Assembly: GCA_004764695.1 (NCBI GenBank)
Contig: SMSO01000032.1
Location: 8,080,668-8,144,667 of the forward strand
Source: Schizochytrium sp. TIO01
Taxonomy: Eukaryota > Sar > Bigyra > Thraustochytrida > Thraustochytriidae
Length of the DNA: 64,000 nucleotides
Direction of reading: 5' to 3'
The position numbers and the translations under genes are program-made. Shown one piece after another: positions 29,701 to 40,123 of the stretch; position 1 is the first letter of the stretch; each line of letters begins with the position of its first letter. Below the pieces are notes generated by a model. The model was given only the letters and a program-made list of their open reading frames with translations. It was not told the origin of the DNA and searched no databases.

Positions 29701-30135
29701 TAAAACCCAAAGAGATTCAAGTACATCCAAGCGCAGCCGAGGATCCCTTAGCTCTCCGGCTATGTCCAAGAAGCGAAGCAATTTGTGAAGGCCTCCCAGT
29801 TCAAGGAATGTCTGTATCCATCCGTCTTCAGATTTAATCTCCATACGTAAATCAAGGACATCTTGGGCAGATACTTTGTCTGCTGCAAGTATTAATTTGT
29901 CAAGAAACTCGACACAACGAAGAGCCTTTGAGTGTCCACCATAAGCACTCGTCTGGACACGAACATAGCGCTGATGTTTGGAAAGTAATTTCCACTTCAT
30001 ATGCATTGGCTGAGAAAGCATGCGACCTCGTTTAGACTCTGGAATTCCGAGTTCGTCTAATAAGCGCCGGTACATCCTGTCAAGCTCATCATCGGGTGGC
30101 CTCTCGTTCTCTTCTGACCACATCGTTGAAGCCAT
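26797..30135 (-). CDS. Formin: GBD/FH3-like, four CCDC53-like repeats, FH2, no FH1
   Basis: The 1112-aa product is an actin-nucleating formin. Residues about 10-370 resemble the Diaphanous-type GBD/FH3 armadillo region (DDELDRMYRRLLDELGIPES at its start). A coiled coil (about 400-440) follows, then four repeats of about 60 residues (about 450-670) with core KYxKMxKAGLPEGAIxNxM and DGLS. This core resembles the WASH-complex subunit CCDC53/WASHC3. FH2 spans about 690-1040, with PMRALFWSKI, QQNVGIAFARLRM, LKVILAVGNYLNG, GGAVGFKLDLL and FPKYPVML. No polyproline FH1 lies between the repeats and FH2. The C-terminus has a coiled segment but no clear DAD. The frame opens at TTG 30237; the ATG at 30135 fits, and a second Met follows at 30123. 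Confidence 0.93.
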   Translation of the reverse strand: MASTMWSEENERPPDDELDRMYRRLLDELGIPESKRGRMLSQPMHMKWKLLSKHQRYVRVQTSAYGGHSKALRCVEFLDKLILAADKVSAQDVLDLRMEIKSEDGWIQTFLELGGLHKLLRFLDIAGELRDPRLRLDVLESLWVLVEGSQSICNFLVCDGHAVAAVVLCFACNPNLPRLATVVLDIAVKIAQHSKEGHELLHSAFEVYRVERHEELRYATLMECLTCEHEALDLAFKSRVLHFINVYIREAATLKERVALRSDFAYLGIMHVLNDLNRAIELFHDDEDPEGDREALDLECSEYREIADADTAEILREAPNSGAWLTDTEVLFEKIQYATQAAGAGKHFLDLLYALLVVPTDTYLAPRIWSLLGEVCQQVVTGQYATLSFAKLESLYLQRDDRFKELDKARQQVKQLERELERAESQVKEWRTKAESAPTQVLVPHAPTNIVDPKFQKYDKMRKAGLPEGAIENCMTKDGLSDDERKSFWLPNLNESSGAQQSTANAHNDALDPKFAKYSRMQKAGLPRGAIENCMRKDGLSEEDLNRFFGASAETASATSGASKTSQKAIDPAFAKYESMLKAGLPEGAIRNAMMRDNLSSEKQNEFFKLSDDSSGVPESEESTTSFEKDPKFAKYAKMRNARIPDGAIRNKMMRDGLSDEDQAMFFGEKAASSKISGPSSSRFVAPIDKKKLWEKPKVNPRKPMRALFWSKISSDYVEGSMWEQMDKEAGASEDIDINLDALEENFAQAQPEVSREEEEHKDGDRSSKARRNSFLSEKKKVELLDPKRQQNVGIAFARLRMAPEVLRQCIVELDLKRLGGGADRVNMLANILPTSEEVRAVQEYSGDRAELGNIELLFLELGTIPDLTKRIKAWSIQLRYKQQVIEAQEQVQMLLKACEEIETSSALKQTLKVILAVGNYLNGTSARGGAVGFKLDLLVKIENLKAADHKTTLLQFIVREIAFPKYPVMLKLSKDLQHTADASRVSIKTLSTNSRNLGNDLQFVENLIDKIGGEDDTSRVFKDKMQNFASSARRSQDCLQASVCKLEEQYSKLLKTYAVEEQELQVDSERFFSLFNSFLQAFTREQTSYAALHSKSNSVPGNNNYARASIH

Positions 30136-31770
30136 TGTGGCAATAGTATAAAGTATGCGCCTTCTTTGTCTTGCAAGGGAGACGCAGACCAGGCGCCTGG
30201 TCTTGCCTCCTTGGAGGAATCCTCTCCCTTGTTTCAATCACTACTCTGCGCTTGTTATCTGGACGAGTAAGCAAAGGGTTCTACTAAAGTAGCTCTGTTT
30301 GAAGTACCCTAGGTGTGTCCCTCTTCAGTGAAGCATGAGCCTAAGTCTCTGCTCTCTTGTACACCTGTTTGGCCAAAACCTTGGCGTGTGCGCTATGCAA
30401 AGCTCGAACCGTGCCTCTCTTCTGTTGTTTTAGCTGCGCGCCATCAACGCACAACATAAAACAGGCCAAGTCAAATACCAAAAAGAGGCGGGTGTACTCC
30501 CTTCAACTTTTGTTATTTCGCTGCACAACACCTGTAGAGCTGCGCGGGGTTCTCACAACTTGAAGCTTCTAGAGTGACCGAATATGTGCACCGAGACAAT
30601 TACGCTCTTCGAGTCCAACTTTAGAATCAAAGAACTTTGAGAATTAAAAAAAAAAGAACATTGGAATACGGTTCTCCCTAAGACTTTGTATAACGAAGTA
30701 GAAAGCGTACACACCTTTTCTCATCAGTGTTAAGTACTAAACATAGATGTTCATGATACCATGGAGGACCAAACGATGTGCGTCGTTGTAAGTAAGAAAA
30801 TACTGTTGTGCATATCATGATGTTTAGGAAAGCAGGAAAACGTAGTTTGCATTCTTCTTGCTTTTAAAAGTATACCATCATCCTCTAAATATCGCAGCTT
30901 CAACTTTCAAAGTACCAAGGATACCTTTTCCTGCTGAAGTTGAAGATAGGTGTCTTCGTTCAACTTTTACTATATTAAATTCTGAGAGTCACGATGCGAT
31001 CATAAACTCGGACCACGGGGGCAAAAAACCCACAACTAAGTTATTAGCAACAAAAGACCGTGATAACTCTAAGTGACAAGGCAAGAAAGGTAAGACGGCC
31101 ATAAGAATGGATCCGTTTTCGGTCTTTCAGTTCTTTCCTGCAGCCAAATAGCAACTACTATCATAACCTCAAGAAGGTGTGCACTTTCTTTTTTCTAAAG
31201 AAGACAGTCCAAGGGGGTGTTTTGCAAAACTTTATAATGATAGGGCATTATATTCGAAATCAACATACCAAGGCGTTCGAAGGGTAGCATGCCGAAAGAA
31301 ACTATTTCCAGCTAAGAGTTGCAAACTACTCCTCACGAGATTGTCGAGAGTTCCAGACGAACCCCCGGCGCAGCGCGGGGTGGACAAGGTAGCTGCAAAC
31401 ATAGTGAGGTAGTAGCAGTAGATTGGATCCTTGTTGATTAACGCAGTTCTCGTAGATCAAAAGCACATAAACAAGCAGACATAAGGCAAAGAAAGTGCTG
31501 AAGTATCTAGTGAAGTTTTAGAGGAAGCTAGAAGCAGCCTTTCGAGGGTTCTAGTGAGGCTAACGCATCATTGGATGTAATCGTGAAAGTCTAACGTGGC
31601 GAGTTTTCTCATTGAGGGTTCGCCATAAAATATTGATTGCCTCGAAACTCGCCGCAGCCGTGCAGGCCAGGCGGCAGAAAGCCTCGTAGAAATACATCTG
31701 TGAGGTGGCTCGTGCTTTGGGGTGGAGCAAAAGGCCACACACGTTGTGCACCTGGGGTTTACCAAACAAC
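30136..31770. other. Divergent intergenic region, formin / CFAP97-IQ gene
   Basis: It holds the promoters of two cytoskeletal genes transcribed away from each other. AT-rich with no recognisable gene; short frames on both strands lack family features. Confidence 0.6.
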
Positions 31771-34122
31771 ATGCAAAGCGCAAAAGATGAGGCCATCTTG
31801 CGCAACTTGTTACAGCAAGAGGCTGCACCTCGCGGAGCTCAAGGTATTGATACATCGTCTCAAAAAATCACGCCTCGACCACCTCCGCCACGAGGAAAAA
31901 CTGGAGTAAGACCCCGTGGTCAAAAAATCCATGAGATTCGACAAGCACGCCTGCTACGAGAACATCAAGAGCGTCTTCGGAAAGTACAACCATTACTTGA
32001 TAATACTGTGCCCAAAACTGCAAAAATGAATCATCTAAAGCCTGGAAGGAAACATCAGCAAGAATCATTTGGACAGCGACTAAAAATTGAGCATGAAAAC
32101 CAAATGCTTGTCCAGCGCATGACTGCCGTAATGCATCGCCCAAGCGCCTACTCAAAGTCGGAAAAGGTTTCTCTTAGAGGACGTCACGAGCGTCAGCGCA
32201 TGTGGGAGTTTAGGCGAATCGAGTCTGAAAACCGAAAATTGGCTGCACGATTAGAACGCGTACCTCCGTTTATGACAAATCAACAATTAAAGAAGGAATG
32301 GAAGCAGACAAAGAAGAAAATGGCAACTATATGTGCCTATCCTTTGACCATCGCTCAGCCTTATCGCCCTCCATCTACTACAAGTTCTTCCAAGCAAACA
32401 GCTCGTGGGAAAATCCCTCTTGATGCTGGAAACAGACCCAAATCGCCTACAGAGCAAATTTTGCCCTCAAATGTTCGCATTTTCCCGCCTCGTTCGCGAG
32501 ACTTGCCTGTTGGAAGGGCTTTATCGCCTAAGCTGGAGGATGAATGTGATATCGGAGATCTTGGTTTTACAGAAAGAAACAGCTTTAAGACTGGCGTGAA
32601 ACCTGACTGGACCTCCCCAGAGCCTCCAGGACAGAGTGCGCGGCCTGGACGACTCGCGGTCTTCTCAGAAGTTATCAGTATTCCCATGGCAGATTATCAT
32701 CAGGGGGCCTACACCACAAACATATGTTGTATTCTTGTGGCCGCAAGTATGACGATTGACGAGGCATACCGAACCTTGGAAATTAATGTGAGCCGATTGC
32801 GGTCTGGTGTTGCCTCAGATCGTCCCGAAGAGCAACATCAACTTGTAATGAACTATAGTGATGTTTTTACTTTAGTGCAAGGTGACACCCGAAGCACATA
32901 CAGTCTTATTGCAAAAAAGCTTTGGTTCCGAAATAACAAACTCATGCTGACTGCAGCGTTTCCAAGCATTATTCTGGACGCACTTGTTGCTGACGAGGAA
33001 GAAACACCTCCAGTAGATGAACCTTTAATTACAGATGAAGACGAGGAAAAAGTTAAAAAGCTACAAGCTTGTATCAGGGGAAGACAAGCACGGCAGCAAC
33101 GAAAAGAGGAGAATGAAGCAGCTATCAAATTGCAATCAAGATTCCGACGGTACAACACAGAAAAACTTGTGGTGGCTCGTAAGGAAGAAGAAAGTGCGAC
33201 AAAGCTGCAAAAGCGCTTTCGTCGGTACAGTGCAGCGAAGCTCGAATCAAAGATGCAGGAGGAAAGTGCAGTTAAGCTTCAAAAGGCTTTTCGAGGCTTT
33301 CATCAGAAGCGACACTCTGCCTCCTCACTAAACGACGAAGATGCCGCGAAGACAGTTAAACAGCCTAGTTCAAATACCATAACATCTGAGGATGAGAGCG
33401 CAGTGAAGCTGCAAAGTGCATTCCGTGGACATGCTGCTCGACGCCAACGAAAAAGCCAAGAGCTTAGTGCTTCAAAACTCCAGAGTGCCTTTCGTGGTCA
33501 TCAGGCACGACGAGCGCAGAAGGAAGAAGCGCAAAGTGCTGTAAAGCTTCAAAGCGCATTCCGTGGTCATACTGCTCGACGCCAACAGAAGGAAGACAAG
33601 AGTGCAACTAAACTGCAAAGCGCTTTCCGAGGACACCAAAGCCGTCAGCCAATTGCAACCCGAGCTTTAGAATTCTCTGATGGCAACTCCTTCAAGGTCA
33701 ATTTGAAACGGCTCACACAAGACCGCTATTCGCTAGAATTGTGGCGGCATCAGCTTCCCCAAAAAGAGTCCTTAGAGCAGCATTTTATTTTCACATTGCA
33801 AAACAAGGAGGAGGATGCAGACGCTCTAATGGACTACCTATGCGAATCTGTGCTTCGCTATCGAGTAGGAAATTTAGAAACTGTTGCAAGGTTTGCTGCG
33901 CATGCTGATCCATCGCGCCTGCTTATTGAAGAGAAGCAAGTTAAGAATGTTTACCATAAACTTCGTAAAGTTTCTCGATATGCAACTATGAACCGAGCTA
34001 GAAGGTCAGTACTATTCATTTGTGAATATATAGTCGAGGACATGCAGAATGTAAAGATTCAAATGGTATTTAACCGAGAAGACAACTCAACTCGGTGGTA
34101 TGAATTCAAGTCCAATTCTTAG
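31771..34122 (+). CDS. CFAP97-like / multi-IQ calmodulin-binding protein
   Basis: The 783-aa product has an N-terminal region (about 50-210) with two Arg/Glu/Asn-rich helices, RLKIEHENQMLVQRM and RRIESENRKLAARLERV. These match the CFAP97/Hemingway motif found in ciliary proteins. A middle region (about 300-430) resembles no family I know. Eight IQ-like motifs follow (about 440-630), such as VKLQSAFRGHAARR, spaced 20-25 residues apart. All use LQ rather than IQ, and they would bind calmodulin or centrin. The last 150 residues form a compact, unrecognised domain (SLELWRHQLPQKESLEQHF, then YHKLRKVSRYATMNRARRS). A flagellar/basal-body role is inferred. The first ATG is 31771; the frame is open from 31705. 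Confidence 0.85.
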   Translation: MQSAKDEAILRNLLQQEAAPRGAQGIDTSSQKITPRPPPPRGKTGVRPRGQKIHEIRQARLLREHQERLRKVQPLLDNTVPKTAKMNHLKPGRKHQQESFGQRLKIEHENQMLVQRMTAVMHRPSAYSKSEKVSLRGRHERQRMWEFRRIESENRKLAARLERVPPFMTNQQLKKEWKQTKKKMATICAYPLTIAQPYRPPSTTSSSKQTARGKIPLDAGNRPKSPTEQILPSNVRIFPPRSRDLPVGRALSPKLEDECDIGDLGFTERNSFKTGVKPDWTSPEPPGQSARPGRLAVFSEVISIPMADYHQGAYTTNICCILVAASMTIDEAYRTLEINVSRLRSGVASDRPEEQHQLVMNYSDVFTLVQGDTRSTYSLIAKKLWFRNNKLMLTAAFPSIILDALVADEEETPPVDEPLITDEDEEKVKKLQACIRGRQARQQRKEENEAAIKLQSRFRRYNTEKLVVARKEEESATKLQKRFRRYSAAKLESKMQEESAVKLQKAFRGFHQKRHSASSLNDEDAAKTVKQPSSNTITSEDESAVKLQSAFRGHAARRQRKSQELSASKLQSAFRGHQARRAQKEEAQSAVKLQSAFRGHTARRQQKEDKSATKLQSAFRGHQSRQPIATRALEFSDGNSFKVNLKRLTQDRYSLELWRHQLPQKESLEQHFIFTLQNKEEDADALMDYLCESVLRYRVGNLETVARFAAHADPSRLLIEEKQVKNVYHKLRKVSRYATMNRARRSVLFICEYIVEDMQNVKIQMVFNREDNSTRWYEFKSNS

Positions 34123-34828
34123 TCTACAAGGATCCTCTGATAAAAACTTATAAACTATGGTTTTTTCGTACATTTTGCACTTAACTTACAGGAATGAAAA
34201 AAGTTATTAAAGCAATATATTAAAGAATACAACGATTATGCATTCTGCGCGTGACCGTCGTAGGAGCACGCGGAGCAACACCCTGAAATACTATCTTGAA
34301 TTTGCATTCACGCAAGCAAAAACCGTAAATACGATACCGCAAAGAATTTTTAAAAGGGATTTCTTACAATTTAACAAACGACAGAACAGCTATCCTAATC
34401 ATGATAGAATAAAAAGATGAGAAACTGTATGAGGATAGGAAGACGCTTTATTTTAAACAAGTGAAACATGGCCTTACAATTTCGTTTACTGTCGAAACGC
34501 ATTATTGATGTAATTGTCGTGATCATTAAGTTTATCTTTTGCTCTCAGGTACTTCGCATTTTGTTGGTAGAAGTAGTAATCCTGTTGATTTGCTAACTAG
34601 CCAGCTCGCTTCGTTGCCTTGCAATCGTCTTGCGTGTTGTTGTTACATTCAATCAATCAGTTGGTGTTAATGGTCCCCCTCGGACTGTAGTGTATTGATG
34701 ATTAACAAACAGAAAACAGTGCAGATAAGGATGTGACAGGGGGTGGAAGGAACGCAACAATGGATGGGACCCAATGATGCAAACCTGTATTTTTCAGATC
34801 AGCCCCTGAAAAATTTAAGCACTGTGCA
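34123..34828. other. Intergenic, CFAP97-IQ / TOG convergent
   Basis: AT-rich tail-to-tail spacer with several short frames and no recognisable gene. Confidence 0.6.
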
Positions 34829-36832
34829 TTATGCCTCATCATTACCATTTTCAAGAGGTTTAGAAGAGGTCTGAATAACAGTTTCCACGACCATTGCCCC
34901 ATCAGAGCCTTGTTGCTGCTTCTTCATCATTTCGCGCCGTTTAGCAGCCATCATCTCTTTAATGGACGGTTTTTTACTGTCACGTTGTGTAGCCTTTTGT
35001 ACGATAGACAGAACTTGAGATGCATCTGCAGACGAAAGAGACTCTTTCGCTAACTCTTCAAATCGTTCTTTACGAAGAACTGCATGAAGGATTCTCAAAC
35101 TCTCCTGGGCCGGTTTTTTGGCATCTACAGAGCGACTGCTCTCAAGATCTGCAAAACTGGTAACTAAAGTTTTGGCAAGCTCATCATCGGCAAAAACATC
35201 ATTAGAGCTGTCAATTTCCTTAGCAACGAGTTTTGCCTTTCGGGTCTTGGCCAAATTACGAAGACAGATTGTGGCATATTTGGATACAACAGTGCAAACC
35301 TTAGCGCTCTTGCTTGTGGAATGAAAGAGAAGAGATTTGAGTACGGCAATACTTGCGGCGGCAGCCACCATTTCGTCCAAAACAGCCTCGCCGGCTGAGG
35401 CAATGAAGCGCTTATCGTTCACACTTTTGATAATGACGGCGTCAACGACAGCCTGCATAGTATCCTGGTCGAGGATGAGGCGCTGCTCAAGATTATGAAA
35501 GCACGCTTGGATAGCGTATAGTGCATTGCGGCTTTGTGCGGAGCGGAGTGACTCAACACTTTGTTTGAGAAATAGCAACACCTTCTTTAAGTTTGGTTCG
35601 ATGTAGGACTTAGTTTCTTCAGGGTGAAAAGTAACAAGGCGACGAAGCAACGTGGCTGCATCATGCTGCTCCGACCACTCTTCGCTATCGAGCAGCTTGT
35701 CAAGACGCTCACATTCCCTCGAAGCTTCATCCTCACCATCAATCTTTGTTAGGTCTTCTGGCTCAACAACGTCAGCAACATAGATATCTCCTGAAGGACC
35801 CGGTGCTTGTCCAGGGTCTTCGAGAGGCACAGCCGAGCCACGATGGTCAGACGCGCCCATACCCGCCTGGTCGTCACCCTTTTTCAATTCTTCTGTTTCC
35901 TCGCCCTTGGTTTTCCTCGAAACTTTCTTTTTCCCCTCCTTCTTTGGCGTTGCTGCTGCACTAGTCGGAGTCGCCGATGCTGACGATTCCGAGCTCACCG
36001 TCGCGCTCGATTCCGCTCGCGACGAGGACTTGGCTCCACGCCTGGCCTTCTCGCTTTTCTCTGTGCTAGAGTCCTGATCAGACACGTTCGACACGATCAA
36101 CACGTTTTCCTTTGCGTTTCCAATGAGTTCATCTGCAGCCACAGTCGCAGACCTGCCCTTGGCTTTACCCCGGACCGTGCGGGGTTTGCGAACAGGCGTC
36201 TTGAGACCCTTTATCAAAGATCCCTTTCGCTTGCGTTGCCGCGAGCGCGTGTTATACGCAACGGGCTCGTAGACGTCCATATACTTGGTCAAAAACAGCG
36301 AGCAAAGGAGCTCGCTGATCCGCGCAATCAAGCCCGCTTCTTGAGGACGTGGCTGGATTAGTTGCTGTTGTTGCCGCTCCTGTCGCCGAATACGACGCTG
36401 TTCCTGCTTTTCACGACGAGATTCTTCGTCCTCTTGACTGTCGTCCTCTTCGGAGTCGGGGTCTGAGTCTGTTTCCTTGGATTCAACTTCCTCGTGGTTC
36501 TGGATTCTCACAAAATCACCGAACTCCTCGAGCTGCTCCTGTTCTTGAAGAAGATCCTGCTGGTGATGCAATCCCTGCTCGAGGTTGCAGACGTTAACGT
36601 TGACAGAGTTTGCGCGCCGCTTGGGGTCGCTCTCGCCCGCCCCAGGGCGCTTCAAACGCTGCGTTTTGGGTTTGGATTCCAAGGGTGCTGGAGCCTCGAA
36701 CCTTAGTCCAAGTGCTCCTGCAACACGGTTCACGCTTTCGCTTCCGGAAAGGTATACAATTGCCAAAAGGCCAAGCACAACTCGAAGTTTCTTCTCCTGA
36801 GACTCTGAGAAGCTACTGTGCTCCTTGGACAT
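34829..36832 (-). CDS. TOG/CLASP-like domain protein, possible microtubule regulator
   Basis: The 667-aa product starts with an ATG and a short hydrophobic segment (VVLGLLAIVYLSGS, about 18-32). A long, charged, low-complexity linker follows, with Gln/Glu-rich stretches and a basic RSRQRKRK motif near 200. Residues about 370-610 form HEAT/TOG-type helices: LDSEEWSEQHDAATLLRRLV, SLRSAQSRNALYAIQACF, DKRFIASAGEAVLDEMVAA. This pattern is that of the CLASP/TOGARAM TOG fold, which binds tubulin. Only one TOG is visible, where TOGARAM has several. A role at microtubules or axonemes is inferred. The short N-terminal hydrophobic helix could be a membrane anchor or part of a helix bundle. Confidence 0.75.
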   Translation of the reverse strand: MSKEHSSFSESQEKKLRVVLGLLAIVYLSGSESVNRVAGALGLRFEAPAPLESKPKTQRLKRPGAGESDPKRRANSVNVNVCNLEQGLHHQQDLLQEQEQLEEFGDFVRIQNHEEVESKETDSDPDSEEDDSQEDEESRREKQEQRRIRRQERQQQQLIQPRPQEAGLIARISELLCSLFLTKYMDVYEPVAYNTRSRQRKRKGSLIKGLKTPVRKPRTVRGKAKGRSATVAADELIGNAKENVLIVSNVSDQDSSTEKSEKARRGAKSSSRAESSATVSSESSASATPTSAAATPKKEGKKKVSRKTKGEETEELKKGDDQAGMGASDHRGSAVPLEDPGQAPGPSGDIYVADVVEPEDLTKIDGEDEASRECERLDKLLDSEEWSEQHDAATLLRRLVTFHPEETKSYIEPNLKKVLLFLKQSVESLRSAQSRNALYAIQACFHNLEQRLILDQDTMQAVVDAVIIKSVNDKRFIASAGEAVLDEMVAAAASIAVLKSLLFHSTSKSAKVCTVVSKYATICLRNLAKTRKAKLVAKEIDSSNDVFADDELAKTLVTSFADLESSRSVDAKKPAQESLRILHAVLRKERFEELAKESLSSADASQVLSIVQKATQRDSKKPSIKEMMAAKRREMMKKQQQGSDGAMVVETVIQTSSKPLENGNDEA

Positions 36833-37455
36833 TCAGTGAGTTAAGACTCCTGAGTTCTGACCCAACCTTTCTTGCGAAGTCCTCGACCAAATTAGGCTCG
36901 ATCCGTTAAATCAAAGAACCTGTATCGATCATAAACTTCCCTCGCTTCTTCGGTGCAAACTCTTTTGTAGTAAGGTCTCCAACTTGCTCAAGTCCACGCC
37001 GATCTCGACGCCCACAGCACCTTCGCACAGGCTTCTGATCTCACCTATCAATCCCTTAAGAGTAACTAACTTAATAGTGCGCGTAATACGGGCGCTGCGC
37101 AACGAATGCCGGTCACTCGCTGCCCAATGCCGGTGCGACCGTGGTATCGAGCTACCTCCGGCCAGCTAATCCCGCACGTGTGTTTAGACTTAGCTCTGGG
37201 GGGGTGCACCTGCGTGTTCCTGACCGCCGCCGCCGTCCCAGGTGCGCGCGAGCGGACTTGGTTGGCCGATTGCCGAGCCTCTGCTTCTCGCCTTGGCTGG
37301 TTGCCGGCGGTTTGCAAAGCCCGTATTTTATTTCAAACTCTGTACTTTATTCTCGCTCTCTGCTTGGCCGCCTTTGCGCCCAGGTATTTTAATGAGCCCA
37401 GCTTTGCCCTGTACCAATAGCCCCAGCTACCGTTTACTCTACGAGGTATTCTTTA

Positions 37456-37621
<166 letters not shown>

Positions 37622-38061
37622 ACTTCTTGTTTCTTTTCTGCACGCACTTGAAGTTGATAGATCGGCGAGGCTCTCGTGGTTGGAGTTCTGCAGGATCGAC
37701 TTCAGCACGGGTATTCGTTTTGCTCGGCGTCTTCGAGGCTGCTTTCAGGCATGACTCGTGTCGTCGCTTTTTTGTGCAGTGAAGGCATTCATTTCTTTAC
37801 AAAAAACCTGATTCTTCGTTATCTTATATGTTATTTGTTAGTTACTTTGTTACTTAGTTAGTTACTTTGTTAGTTAGCCTGTTTCACATTGCGGAGTTCT
37901 TCTTAACGTTGTTATCGTCTATTTGCCCTACTTTTAACTAAAATCAAAAGAAGAAGAAAGCAAAAGGTTACCATAACATAATAAAATGACTCGAACGACT
38001 GTGATATGACGAGACCCCAAAACAAGAAAACTTTGCTTTTTGTTGCATTAATTTTCATGCT

Positions 38062-38108
38062 AAAAATAATAAAAATAATAATAATAAAAATAATAAATAA
38101 ATAATAAA
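38062..38108. repeat. AAT/AAAT-rich repeat tract
   Basis: AATAAT and AAATAATA units, almost free of G and C. Confidence 0.8.
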
Positions 38109-39160
38109 AACCAAATTGGTATTTATTGTTTCTTTCTCCGATCAGAAACTCGTCGCCGAGCATGCGCTGGGAGCCCCAGAAGTTGTTGGGGCAGTGGACT
38201 TTTCCTCGCACCGGCGCCCGCCAGAGCTCCCAAAGGCTCCTGTGACCACCCCGCGAGCTTCTTTCCCCCAGGCGATCGAGCGCAACCAATTAACTAATCG
38301 CCGTTTCTTTCTTCGCCTTCATTTCTTCGCTCCATCATCCTACAAAACCATTTTCCTTTTCAATCAGCGCATTTTAATACGCGCGTCCTAAACTCCATTT
38401 TCGGACGCCTCATGCTAATGATGACGCAGACAGACTAGACGGCAATAAAAGACGCCGCCCCGGAGAAAGAACGGCTGTGGAAATAGCATGAGGAACCTCG
38501 ACCCGATAAGAACGATTCGGCGGTAAGCAGAGGAACCTCGCGTGTAACTGTCGCTGTTCTCCCGCGCGTTCTGTCCGAAAATGGGTTAAAATACGCCTCG
38601 CTGGCGAGCGCCACGAAGCCTGTGCAGGTGGCGCTCAAGAAGAACCAGCCGAGTTGGGAGCCAAGCCCGCTGCTGGTGCTCCTCGTCAACGACGATTCCC
38701 TGGAGGGGACGTGAGGTTGGCAGACCCCAAGTTCTCAGGTTAGTCCACGGCGGCCAGCGCTACTTTGCAGCAGCGGAACTGGGTGCTCAGGCAGTCGGGA
38801 TCCCGGCTCACCTGTGTCGAGATGCCTATTGGTCCTAGTGCCGCAGTACTTTCATGGGTTCCTGGACTCGTTCATTCCGTGGCGAACGAACAAGCCCGTC
38901 TTGAGGCACCCGACTGCTTGCATGCGCTCACGTCTTGAAGCACCGCATTGCGTGGCATGTCCAGACTGCACCCGCGTTGATCGGCCTCGCTTCGTTGCAG
39001 CTCGCGAGCAGAAGAGAGGTTCACGAGTTCTGCGATTTCATTGTTATTTGACCAGTAAGCGAGCTCTAATAAGAGGGGGTTTCATGCATGCGCCAGACTC
39101 CAACTTCCTTGGCAAGAGCTGCCCGCCCCCTTACAGCGCCGCGCTGCCCGAGAGAACGGA

Positions 39161-39186
39161 AGGCAGGCAGGCAGGCAGGCAGGCAG
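39161..39186. repeat. GGCA tetranucleotide repeat
   Basis: About six GGCA/GGCAG units, a short simple repeat in the gene-poor block. Confidence 0.85.
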
Positions 39187-40085
39187 GTCCTGAAGATGGC
39201 CGCGCTCTTCTCGGCGAAGCGAAGAGTGGCCTCAAGGTATCACGAGGCGCCGAGAACTGCAACTTCTTGAAGGTGATGCTTTGTGTATTTCGGGTCACTC
39301 AACGGAACCATGGAAAGGCTAGGAGTGCGCTTACCCGGAATAATAGGAGTCGGCCGGAGCAGAGTAGAAGGCGCCTTAACATTGTAAAGGTGATACCTGG
39401 AATTGAGAATGAAATGCGACAGCGGAGAGCCCGATAGTACCTGCCACGCACCAGCAAAGAGCAAGCCGGTGACGGAGAACTTAAGCCGCCGAGATTGGCG
39501 ACCATGGATGGTTAATTTGGCTTGGATCGAAGAAAGCAATCGCGAAGGATAAATGGAAATGCAGGAAGGCGTGAGCTGGGGGTGGTCAGATTCGCATCAG
39601 GGTCAGCCAATCATCATAGTGATATGCACATTGCTTTGGCGTGTAGGTATCGTTTTGCAAAGAGAACCCACGCATAGTGAAGACGAACCTGCTACCATGG
39701 CAATTTAAAGAAGTTGCCTTGCTTTTGATCTCCTTTGTGCAGTGGGTGATACCGTATTGGGGATTTGGGATGAGGATTTTATAATAATAAGCACTTCGAG
39801 CAGCTATGGACATCGCATGCCAAGTACTCTCAGCCTACATGGTTCGCAGATGCTGTGATGATGAGTGAGCTCTTACGTGCCGCTTGGATTTGTTCAGAAA
39901 AGACAAAGAAGAGTGAAACCAAGATCAGCAATATGCTGTTTTTAATGAGGTTATGCTTTCCAACTGCCCTCTACATATATCGTAGTGGAGCGCGTGTCAA
40001 AACAAAAAACTTGCGACGAGAGTTGCATAGCAGAGTCGTCAATCAACCTTGTGCATAGATGATATCCACATAATTGTGATTGCCA

Positions 40086-40123
40086 TGACGTGACATGGCA
40101 TGACATGACATGGCACCTAACAC
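40086..40123. repeat. Short TGACATGGCA-type imperfect repeat
   Basis: Variants of TGACATGGCA are repeated about three to four times, with single-base drift. It has no gene context. Confidence 0.6.

Noticed and set aside
38814-39437. 207-codon + frame
   Set aside because: It has no ATG (opens at GTG), includes the GGCA repeat and shows no family features.
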